Shown here one piece after another: positions 11,691 to 23,200 of a DNA stretch of 64,000 nt (position 1 is the stretch's first letter; the number at the start of each line of letters is the position of its first letter). Made by a program: the position numbers and the translations under genes. The notes below the pieces were generated by a model, which searched no databases, was not told the origin of the DNA, and was given only the letters and a program-made list of their open reading frames with translations. The DNA is from Patagioenas fasciata (taxonomy: Eukaryota; Chordata; Aves; Columbiformes; Columbidae), in assembly GCF_037038585.1 (NCBI RefSeq), contig NC_092525.1, positions 31,336,367-31,400,366 on the forward strand, read 5' to 3'.

Positions 11691-13936
11691 CCTACCGGAG
11701 AAATTGTGCTGGGAGAGCAAATTTCTGAAATATCTGGCGCTTTTTTTTTTCCTCCTTTTTTTTTTTTTTTTTTCCGTCGGGACTGGCAGTCGCTCGCTCT
11801 TAACCAGGGGAGTCTGGAGGCGTTTATAGAAAAGCTGGTGGACGCTTTTTGTTTTCGAAGCCAGAGTCTCCTGAAGAAATATGAAACACTTCTCAATAAT
11901 GAAAGGCATGTGTTCTGTGAGGGAATCTCTCCCCCATCTGCCTTGTAATGCGGGAGGAGCAGATGTAAGGGCTCCTATTTATGAGGAAAAGGGGACTGTT
12001 ATACTAAACTGTTCACTTTTGGTTCAGCTGCTACTTCACAGCAAAAGTTTCTCTCAAGATTTTCCCATCCAGAAACACTTTGTCATCACTTTTATAATTT
12101 TCATAGTGGTGGCATTATTGTACTACTTGTTGCTCATCTGAATTTAAAAAAGATGGTATGTATCTATACAATAACCCAGTTTTAAAAGTATGGACTTGCT
12201 GCAGGAACAGGTCTAACACATCATGCTACTTGAAGTTGACTCTGAAGCTGGCCAGACTTAAAAGAGGCATGTCCTTTAAATAATATGAAAATCTCTGTCT
12301 TGATATAAATAGATATCACACTTGTTTAGATGAGAGAAGGTTGTGTGGCTTTTTTGCTCTAAGTGCGAGGTGGATTTGCAAAGTAGCTTTGTAGCCATGA
12401 GAATTACATGTGGGAACAGAAGAAACCTGCTTAAACGTTGTGCTTCATGTTTATTGTAAACCATACTTCAGTCTGTTTGAGGTGTTTGGAATTGCTTAAT
12501 TATCAGCGTTACTTGTGTAGTCTCATGTGTACTGTCGTAGGTACTGGCTTTAAACAGCAAACAGAAATTAGAACAGTTAATTTGTGTTAAATTCTGAAGT
12601 TTTCTTGCCCCTCCCCCCAGCGCACACTCCCTGGAAGGCCTGCAGATTAGTTACAAAAACAACTGCTTTGACCACGTTTCCTCTGATACATTTAAATTGT
12701 GAGGAGAAATAAGGCAGAAATAATGCAAAAATCATGGAAGTGCATTAGAATAACACCTGTTGATATAGGTAGTGGAAGTGTTCAAAGTGTTGAAGGTGCT
12801 ACTTCTTCAGTTGAGCTAACCAAATACAAACATCTGTAGGTTAGCTCATTTCAACCTGCAATCTAGATCGTAATAACGTTTTTTAAGCTAAAAATAGTCA
12901 AATTTATGATTTTTCTGCAGATATATCTGCAAGCCACTTTAACGTTTTAGCTGTCATCTTCCAAATTCTTTTTCTTCTTCCCCTGTAGTGTTTGCCATGT
13001 AGTATAAACATTGAGAACTCCTGGTGTTGAGAGAATAATAGCAGGCATTGTGCGAGCTGCTGGAACCATACCTGACTCTGCCACCTGGAGTTTGCTGCTT
13101 TGAAATGAATTGCTTAACCTGACATTGGGAAAATTGCAGTAGCATTCTGTTTTTCCTAAACAAAAAGAATGCAGGTAGTTGTTTAGTTATACCGATGTAA
13201 TCTCTCCTAAATTTGTGCATTTTCACGGTGGAACTTTAAAGGTGTACTGAAGCAGAGGAACGCCCTTCAAGATAACTGCACTGAGATTTGCAGATAGACA
13301 TTGATACAAAATATTTTAAAATCTTTTCCCTTTTCTATGTCCTTTGATTGCCTTTCATATTAAGAGATAACATGCTGAAAAGCCCACGTAACTTCTTTCC
13401 GGATGTTTTTCTTTCTGAGATGAACTGTGATGGGCCATGATTTCTCGCTTGGCACGTTCCACATGAAGAAAATTCATCATGTCAGATCAAGGCTGTCATC
13501 TTAAGAGACAGGATGCTGAATACATCCTGGTGGTTGATGCAAGCATCAAGTGCTTTTGCAATTATGTTCAGCTGTAGTAACAGTTCATGGTAAAGAATAG
13601 GTCTCAGGGTAGATGCAAAGAACTTAATTCTTAAGGTTTCCAGAATATTCAGGCAAGAAACTTTTCTCACGAAGTAAGCATGCATCATAATTAGCTTTTG
13701 AAATAGTTTCTGCATACCACTGCTTTTTATACAACACTACGTATCTACTGTACAAATTAAAATAACTTCAAACAGCCAAAAACTTTTCTAATACTTCAGC
13801 TCAGCACTGTAATGTACACCAGTATGATCTTGAAAGAAATTTTGGAACTTGTTACTACAAAAATATTACTTCACATATATTCCTATACTAAGCAGCGTTT
13901 TTCTTTCTCCACTTTCTTTCCCCCCCAAATTTTTAG
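11165..13936 (+). other. ARHGAP29: Intron 1
   Basis: The first 500 bases remain inside the CpG island. T-runs at 11,741-11,750 and 11,756-11,773 follow the island edge, then ordinary AT-rich intron. It ends in a pyrimidine-rich acceptor, ccccccaaatttttag. I see no coding segment. Confidence 0.55.
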
Positions 13937-13958
13937 GGTTTCATCTTTGGCTTGTCAA

Positions 13959-13979
13959 ATGGGCAATAAGCAACACTGA
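13959..13979 (+). promoter_or_regulatory. Six-codon upstream ORF in exon 2
   Basis: ATG at 13,959 followed by five codons and TGA at 13,977-13,979, 41 bases ahead of the main ATG and in a different frame. It lies in exon 2, so it would be present whichever first exon is used. Confidence 0.45.
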
Positions 13980-14020
13980 GTGTTAACTGCGAGAGCGCTA
14001 TAAGCACAGCGGCTGCTGGG

Positions 14021-14282
14021 ATGTTGCGACAGAACGGTGGAAGTAACAAGCGTGGTTTGGGATTAGCCCGACTGTCTACCTCCAACTTCTTCACCATCTC
14101 TAATTCAGGAAATTGGGGAATGGGGCGCAGCACCAAGAGCAGCTCTCTGAGCAGCATTAGCTCCAACTCTGACTGCTATGATAATCCTGTTGTGGACCCA
14201 GAATATATCATGCAACTGGTGAATGATGTCAGAAAATTTGCAGATGTGCTACTCTATTTGAAGGAAGCTATTCTTTCAGAAG
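14021..14282 (+). CDS. ARHGAP29: ARHGAP29 coding exon 2, residues 1-87
   Basis: Encodes a Gly/Ser/Asn-rich N-terminus (about 1-55), then the conserved helical segment [15 protein letters not shown]...LLYLKEAI, which is diagnostic for ARHGAP29. It ends after the first base of a codon at donor GTATGT. The first 55 residues do not resemble the lysine-rich mammalian start. Confidence 0.92.
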
Positions 14283-17200
14283 GTATGTCAGTTGTTCTTA
14301 ATTCTTAGATTTTCTGAAACTCTTACAACTCTATTCATATGTTTTTTACTAGTCTTTACTGTGGTTACTTCCCCTTGCCCTTTAGCTTCCACCTTTATCC
14401 TCGCTTCCTCCCCCCTCCCCCAGCATGGTGATTACAGGAAATGATGGTTGTTAGTTTGGGTTCTGTATTTCCTCATCAGAACACTGTGCAATATGTTTCA
14501 TAATCATAACAAGGGAAAAAAGGCTTTTAGCAGGTTATCTAGGCTGATGCTAAAAGTTAACGAGACTGTCAGCTTATGAGTTTTTCATCGCCTGAATGTT
14601 TTTTGTAATTCCAAAGAATTCTGTTAATATTTTGGTGATGCCTCAGTTTTCTAGGCTGTTTTGGTTTGGTTTTTCAAAGTCCTATATGCTAGTGGTTTGA
14701 GTTGTAAGGTACAATGTAACTCTGCAGTTTCTTACTCTGCAAGATAAGTATTTACCATTTTCTACCAGCAGGTGGAAACTGCAAATTTTCTTGCATATGA
14801 GGAGTGTGCATTGTTGTGTGTTCCCATTCCTGGTATTAGTCCATTTTTGGTCATCAGCAGGAAAGCTTTTATCTAACTTCTACAGAAATATTACTATGTT
14901 AACAGCTAAAATAACATCCAGAACAGTTTTATATGGGATGTCCTGAGTAGTGCTGAGCATTTGTGGTCACCGCTGTGTCTCAAGTGAGTCTGCACACCAC
15001 TGAAATAGCTTTGCCAAAAGGTGTGAACAAATCTTAACAGGGCAGTAGTTTGACACTTCATGTCAGCAGTGTTTTTGCTGAGCACACAGGATGAGCGGAG
15101 TTTTTTGTGAAATGGGGTGTCTGGTGCTTACCAACACTGAAATGGAAATCCTGTAGGAAAGGGCTGTCGAAATACTGAAGTGTTCCAGTTGCCACGCAGC
15201 AGTTGTTAATTAATGTTCAGTTTAAGTTTTGGACTCAGAAGATCAAAAAAACTAACAAGGAAATTGTCTTGTTTTACACTACATTGTGGAATTAATTTGT
15301 TAAACAAATATTGTCCATTTAAAGGATTGTTAATTTATGAAGGAGAGATGTTTCATTTCCACACTTAGGGGTGTTCTTTTTGACCTCTGTCCCCAAAATC
15401 TCATAATATAGTGAGTTCTGTAATGTTGGGCTTGCTTACTGCTGGCTGGAGACAACGTCCTGGAAGCTGCATAGTTTGGATCGCATTTCTCCATCTTATT
15501 TATCTTTAGAAATGTCTACAGTTGTCTGTCCAAAAATTGACAAAAACTTACTGAGGTGATTGGACAGACTTCTTACACATAAAATTCTGGCTCCTAATGC
15601 TTGCAGTTTACCACAACCCTGAAGTTAGTTAGATTAATTACTCCAAGTTGGAATCAATTTCAGGGATAGGGAATTAATTTCTTCCTTTTTGGACAGCATT
15701 AATTTATTGACTTGATGTAGGTTTTATTGAAAAGTAAAACTTTGCTTTGAAGTTCATGAAATAACAACTAAAAATAGATTCTGCTACTAGCTACAGAAAA
15801 AAAATCATTATTTGGATGCGTATATGCTGCATGCATCTTCAGGCAGTTCAGAAGAGGCAAATGTAGGTGGAGCAACAGGGTTGCATCAGTGAACTCTTGT
15901 ATTTGCCTGGCAAGTGTTCCCAGAGTCTGCTGTAGGTCTTTTGACCTCCAACTAGTGTTTCCTCAGCTTCTACCATCTACCATAGGTCATAGTATTGCCA
16001 GTTTGGCAGATTTGTGTAAAAACACCTTTCTCATGCACTGTAACTTCACTCTTCACCTCGTGGCTCCCTGTTTGCCAGGACCGTTCAACTGCTGGGGTCT
16101 GTCTGCATCAGTAGAGGGGCTGGTTCCGGGGGGTATGTGCCTTGGATTTTGTACCAACTGATGGTTGTATTCCCTGCTTGCGCTATCTGAGCTGCCTTGG
16201 GAGATCCTAGCAGTTATTCACCCCTGGTTCACCTAACAGTCTCCTGATGTGGTGATACCATCTTGGGGGAAAAATCTGAGCTATTTTGGATTGTAACATA
16301 TTCTCATCTGAACTAGATCATAAGTGCCCTGGGATTATAGACTTGTCCTGTGTTTTGTATGGTACAAATGCAAGCAATACTTAACATAAAGAACAAGTTG
16401 AGATCTCTTAGAAGGCGCGAGTGTTACACTGAAACTTTCTATAGATTTCAAGGCTATTTCTATTTGCCTTACTTATGCTAATACAATTCAATTTCGGAAA
16501 GTAGTCCCATTGTCATAATGTTGAATAAATTTTGACTATTACTTGTCAACAAAGGTAAACCTGGCATTGTAACTTGCTTTGATTATTTTCAGAATCTCAC
16601 TCAGCAATGTTTGTTGTGTAAACTGAAATCTAAAAAAACTTTGAACTTATTTCTTAATGATATTTCACATAAAACCCCAAAATATCTTCTCTCCCATTCC
16701 CCCCTGCAAAACTCGCAAACAAAAAACCCTCTGAATATAACTGTAGAGTTGAAAAGTTTGGCAGCTGTTAGATCATGAGGGAGCTTGCAGTTGCCTCTTG
16801 TGTTGAGTGAAATGCCATGTGTTCCGTACATTTCAGTTCTTCCTGTCTTTTTAAGAATTTCCTTTTGAATCTAGGCGTTGTACTCGCTGGATGTAATGAT
16901 CTGTTACCAGCAATCCAACTTGAGGCACAGGATCAAGACACTTTACCAATGTCTTAATTAAATAAGAGGTCTGGGAATTCTTTGAACTCAGGTCAATTAA
17001 TCCAGTGCTGATTCACGAGAGATTTTTTTCAATTTAATTCAACTTGATGACAGGCTGAACCTGCAGTAGTTGAACAGTTAGTGCATCAGTCTCTTGGTCT
17101 GATCTTCAGTTAAATTTCCAGATGAGCGAGATTGTGCCGTATGACTGATATTAGTATGGTTAGTTATATTGTCATCATGTCTTTGTGTATGAACTGAAAG

Positions 17201-20200
17201 GTTGTATTTGTTTGTAGCATTAGAACTTTATAAGGTCAGAGATAATTGAAATATATTGAGGAGATTCAAAATAAGTCCATTTACATTCCTTTCTGATAAG
17301 AAGAAAATGAAAACAGTTCCTCAGAAATCCCTGCCTAGAAGGCTAAACTTGAGAGCTATCTAGAACTAATATCTAGAAGTCTCAGATCATTACCTGCAAT
17401 CTGTGCTACTCTTAAGACTGATCGAGTTTTCAGTTTTATTGATGGGTTTCTGTATTCTTGATGTACCCCAGGTTTAGTTCTTGTTTCAGTTTTAATATAC
17501 ATCTGAAGTACAAACTATGAAGATACCACGGCTTGAAAGCTGGTGAGTTTTCTCTTGGTGTTTTGAGTTCCAGTAGTAACTTTCCAACTAATGGGTGAGA
17601 GTGTGAGAACCAAATTGTTGCCTGCAGCTTGCACTCCTCTTTGAAAAGGCAGGACATGCAGTGAAGTACAATCTAAAGGCTGGAGCTATCTGTGATCTTC
17701 AGAGATAGTGGCACTCAAGAAGAGAAATAACTTACCATGGTAGAGAGTGTTTTAGTAAATGAGAAGTTCTTTGCCTCTGCTGGAGACCTGCTCGGGGCTT
17801 AACAACCTGACCAAAGTACTGAAAATACATCAGACTTTGAAGTGCATGAGGTATATTTAAGTTAAATCCTATAACTTGAAGAGGGTTAATCCTTGTCCCA
17901 AAGCATGGGTTTAATGCATCTGCAAGTAAGCACTGTTGAATTTTGAGACTGACTTCTACATGTGTAATATGTTCTTTTGGACAAGAGGAGATATGGGGTA
18001 TCTGCTATACACTGTCCAATCTTTTTAAAATACAAGGATGCCTATACCTCATAGAAGTTGTATAGAAAGCATGCAAGCCACTTTTTGGGACAAAACGTGC
18101 AGGACCTACCTCTTACAAACTTCTAATAAACGACTTATCAGTTTAAAAATAGTATTGCTTATTGCATGGATATGCTGAGTTGAGGATCTGTTTAAGGGTA
18201 GGCATCTATGTGTGAGACTGGTGATGCTGCAGTCTGTGCTGTTACTGTCCATAATACATTCTACTGTTGCTTTAAGCAAATGATGCCACTACGTGGCCTT
18301 TGCTCAAATGAGATTAATTTACTCAGGTTTAAAAGGACCACACAAAATATTTGGGACACAGTCTGAGTTCCTCATTAGAAGTTATTTTACTAAGTGTTTC
18401 ACTTTAAAGAGTAAGTAGTAGCTTTTATCACATCAGAGGGGGGAAACATTCCTGTTTCCCTAGTCTGAAGATAGTTAGCTACTAGTTCTGTGACATCTGC
18501 TTTTTTTTTTTTTTAAGGAATGTAATGTATATTTCATACTGTAAGGTCTGCCTTTGGGACTGTGGGAAATACTGTTTCATTATGAATAGCTGTTAGGGTA
18601 AAATTTGCATGTGGTTTAAAAGTGCGGGAGTAATTATACTTTATACTTTAATATATAATCTTCTTGAGCTGTACTTCAGAATATACTTAGGAATTATTGC
18701 TTGCTTTATCACCAACTTTGAAGTAATCTTCAAAGTGTGATATTATGTGCTTCATGTAGGTAATTCTAGGTCCTCCTCATGAGCAAAAGCTCATTTCCTC
18801 AAGTTCATCGTGCTTTCAACTAATGTAAATTGGAGCTTATTCCAAAATGTTAATGTACGCTTTCCCCCTCCACACCCCCAGATACCTTAGAAAACAGAAT
18901 AGCAAGATAAAACTTCTACCTTTCATCACAGTTTTCACTTTGAGCATCAGATTTTGCTGTCTGGTTTCTTAGACTTTGTTAAGATTTTTAAAAATTCATT
19001 TATTTGTTTATTAAACTGAAGCAGAGTTAAAAATACTGGTGAAGCTGGATGGCCTGGTCAGGAATGTCTGCCTCCCCTTTATAGTAGCACCAATATTTTC
19101 AAAAGGATCAAGAATGCTACCTAACTTGAAATGTATCAGGTCCTTATTTTTGAAGGATCAGATATTCAGCCCAGTGGGACAATTTTAAAGGTGTGTCAAG
19201 TTAAGTAGTTTCCTCAAAATAAGGAACCTGTAATCTCTAGTGACTTCAAAACATTGTTTTAGCATCGTGCAGATTGGTATTAGTCACATGCTGCACTAAA
19301 AGCCAAAAGATGTCTGCTGAATATAGTGCTTGAGGGTTAAAGATGAATGATTCCTCTTCAGCCCTTCCAGGCTGGATAAATGTGTCCTTTTTCAGTACTG
19401 TCCATATGATGAAGGCACTTTAGTATTTTTAGCATTTGATTTTTATTTCTCTGTTTTCTGAAAGTATAAAATGTTAGTGTTGTTTTTCTGAGGCAATGTT
19501 TTTGAAAGTTTGTCCTGTTTTTGCTAGGGAAATCTGAAGTTCATTAGCTATTGCGGTGAAGATTACAGATGGAAATTATGATAACAAAATACTAGGTGTA
19601 ATTTTGCTGTTGGATCTTTATTCCAGTTTTGATGCTTCTCAATGATAGGTGCTGTCTTTGATACACCTTAAACTGGATGTATTTACCTGTCTAACGATAC
19701 CTCATAGTATGAATAGTTGGTAGGTGGGCAGACTGCTCTAAACAAGGATCTGATAAAGTGTTTATCTTCCTTTGCAACAGACTCTGGAAGGAATGTGTGC
19801 TTGTCGTGGGTGTTGACTGGGGTGGGTTTTTTGTTTGTTTTTGGTGTATTTTGTTTTTGTGGCGTTTTTTTAGGAAGTTGGACTGATCTCTTTAGAAGTT
19901 TTTGTGGAAGAACGTGCTGGTTTTCTGTTTGATAGTATTTTGTGTCCTAGATTAAAAACCTTCATTGGAGAAGGGAAAGTAAAATGCAGTCAGGGCAGCT
20001 TGTGGGAACTGTGAGAACACAGTCATTATTAATCAACTCACAAGCAGATTGTTTATGCATTTAAATGACCTTCAAGAATCCTCGAAAAAAGGCAGAGGAA
20101 TTCATGTAAAGCGTAGCACATCGTTTCCCTTATTCCACGTAGCACAAAAAAAATGGGAAATCAAAGCATCTAGTAGATAATAAATCCTCTTACAGAAATC

Positions 20201-23200
20201 ACAACATTTGAGGATGTTCGTAAAAAGTCTGAAGTGGAATTTTAATCACTTCCAGGATCTACTGAAGTGCTACACGTTGTAATACCTGAAGAATGATTCT
20301 GTAACTTATTATTAAAATATGACCTTTTTTGTACTTTGTAGCTCTGTTCAGACTTGGTCGATAAAGAACTGACTGCATGTGTTAACTGTGTTAGCCTGTA
20401 ATAACATCATTCATCATCTTGCTGAAGCAAATAAGGTGTTAAGAGGCAAATTCTGACAATTTGTATTTGCTGCTTTGGATGTTATTGTTCCCATAGCAGA
20501 GTTGGCAGAAGTGACCTTGTGAACCACAGTCACAGGGAAGCTGGGACTGAACCAGACTGGGGCAGGTGTGAGGCAGCTGGGAAGAGTCACTTCTGGAGGT
20601 GCTCCTGCAGAAATCACAGGTTTTTCTTCCCCACTAACGGCTGAATTGATGGTACACTTCTGTAACTATTGAAAATCTACAAGATGTGCCTAAAATTGTT
20701 GTTTTCTTATTATAGAGCTTGTTATGTTAGGGCTCTGTTTTAAACCATGCTGATAGTGTGTTTTCACAGCAGCTTGGAGAAGAAACTGAAGTGTGAGCTG
20801 CTGTGATCTCGCTTCCTCCTGGCACTGACAGCAGTTCTCTGGTGGCTGCAGAGCAAGCAAGGTCTGGAGGCAGATCTGCCTGAAAACCAGTCCTAGGAAG
20901 AACAATTTGTTTTCAGCCAGATCAGTTTCATGAACTGGCTAGCTGTTAGGTTGTCGTGGGTACCAGCAAAAGAGGGCGACTGGCAAAGGAAGGGGTGGCC
21001 AGAGGTTAAAGTGGACCGAGACTGTGAGGGATGAGGCAGAGTTGGTGTGGCGCTCTACCCTGGCATTACTGCTGAACCCTGTACCAGCTCTGTCATCTCC
21101 TCTGTTGAATGCTAAGTTTGACAGGGACATATGAAAGGTGCGGGTGAGAGGGAGAATAGCAAGCAGAAAATGCCCTTTGTAGATGGCAAATTAATCAACC
21201 TTCTTAGCTCTGAGTTTTTGATATATTTGAATTTCACAGTCATCTTTTAAAGTTGCTTTCCTAAAACCTGCTTCTTATATGCAAAGACATATGTGCTTCA
21301 TGTCTTTCTGACCTGGAAATTCTGTAGTACACCCTTTCACATATCTCCAAGTAGTAGTCAGTGTTAAGTATTAGTTTTGTCAATCTGAAACTGTTCTTTG
21401 GCAAATGTGAAATTGTCTTTTCAAACTAAGAGATCTAAAAGATGTAAACAAGGATAATAACAAAGTAAATACTTTAATTTTTTTAACAAGTAAAATTATT
21501 GCTAAGAATCTAAAGCCAATAATAGTGATTGTTTTGTGTTTGTTTGGGTTTTTTAACAGTTTCTGATGTTTTTCATGGCAAAACTCAAGAAGAAAATAAA
21601 AAAGACAGGCCTGTAAACTGCTTCTCTTAGTAGAGCTCTAGGACCAGAGCAAACCAGAGGCAACCTACTCGTTTCCCCGTGCTTCCCCTCCTTCCACACT
21701 GCCCTTTCATCCTGGTCTCTCCCATAAGCAGGACGCACTGAGATCCCTGACTGTGAGTCCTGTTCCTGTCCAGTGCTAGATTCCTCGAACTGAGAAGTTC
21801 TGCAAAAAAGCAGGAGTTTGACATATTCCAGAGGACTCTGTTCTTGAAAGAACTAGTGAAACCTGAAGACAAACCTACAACAGTTCAACAAAAAGTAGCT
21901 TACAGTCCAAGTTTATAGGCGACACCCATAACTATGGACCATGCTTCCCCCTGGAATATTACACCTCAGCCCAGAGAGACCTTTCCACCTTTCTTGTCAT
22001 TTCACTCCGGATCATTCCACAACCTTTTCTGTCCAAGCTTTTTGTTTTCTAGGAGTCTGCCCTCTTGCAGGATTTTGTTTAGGGAGTCTTGGACTTAAAG
22101 ACACTGTGGCCAGAGCCAGAGGAGCAGGGCATTTTCTTTTGCTTTGCAGGTTTGCGATATAAGAGCACTGCAGTCATGGAACAATTCTGTTTCCAGTAGT
22201 CTGAACAAGCTGAGGGAAAAAAAACCGACCTCTTCTTGAAGTTCAGTTCAAGCAAAGCTCTGTTCTTCATAATCGAAGTGTAAGCTGCCTGTTAAGTGCA
22301 GGTTGCTAGCACTGGATAGTAAATGCTGTTTCTTCAGTTTCAGGGAAGATGAAAGTTAAATAATAACTTAGTGGACCAGCAGATAAGTTTGTGGCTGATA
22401 GTACTACCCCTCCCCCAGTTGCATACTCCGCATTCCTTCAGAACAAATGTTCACTTGTTGCTATAGTGTCTAAGATCAGCAATCAGGAGGGGTGTGTGTG
22501 TGTCTTGAAGGCTTGTGAGTGGAGAATGGAAAGTCAACCTTTATGTGCAGTTTGGATATTTTTGTTGACTCAATTAGCATATCTGCCTTTAGGAAAACTC
22601 TGAACTATTTATGAAAGGGCATAGGTATTTTCCATTTTTACATTGCTTTTGAGGTGCAAAAAATGAAATACAAGTAAAACTCTATTCTTCCTCCTTTTTG
22701 CATTTCTGATGTACAAAAGAATCTCGAAACACTTAAAGAGCTTTAACCATTTTGTTAATTAGAATTACCTTCCCTTTCTGTCACAACAACTAGACTAATG
22801 AAACTGATATTACAAGATTAGCAAGGTGAAAGCGGAATAGCGAGGAAGAAAACCAATATAGTGAGATTTTTCTTTTTTTAATGGAAAGGGAAAGTTAGAC
22901 CTTTTGACAGGAAAAATTCTTCTAATGTAGTTTGCAGCTTACTTAAGAAACAGAGGAACACTTGGACATAAAAACTTGTGTCTCAAAGAATCTGCCACAA
23001 CGCCTGAAAGATGAGATTTGATTCATATCTAGTGTGAAGTCTTCTGTTCTTAACAGCAATTCCTGTGTACATGTAGGAGCTTTTGTGTTTAAAAACAAAA
23101 CAAAATCTCTTGGCAAAATGTATTATAGTGTATCCTCAAAAATGTTGCATTTTCTCATTTATCTGATGCATTGATGTATCAAAGTTGCAGCATAAAACAG

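Larger units (their letters stand above)
11092..13986 (+). promoter_or_regulatory. Predicted 40-codon upstream ORF spanning the exon 1/2 junction
   Basis: The ATG at 11,092 (T at -3, G at +4, a weak context) reads 73 nt to the exon 1 donor, continues from 13,937 and stops at TAA 13,984-13,986. It would lower initiation at the ATG at 14,021 only if transcription starts upstream of 11,092 and this splice is used. Confidence 0.35.
13937..14282 (+). other. ARHGAP29: ARHGAP29 exon 2 (5' UTR plus first coding segment)
   Basis: The proposed acceptor AG is at 13,935-13,936 and the donor GTATGT at 14,283. The exon contains a six-codon upstream ORF (13,959-13,979), an in-frame TAA at 13,967, then the main ATG at 14,021. 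Confidence 0.65.

Noticed and set aside
10605..11909. Long open frames on both strands over the CpG island (up to 355 codons)
   Set aside because: They overlap in several frames and both directions, consist of Pro/Arg/Ala/Gly low-complexity sequence, and arise from lack of stop codons in GC-rich DNA.
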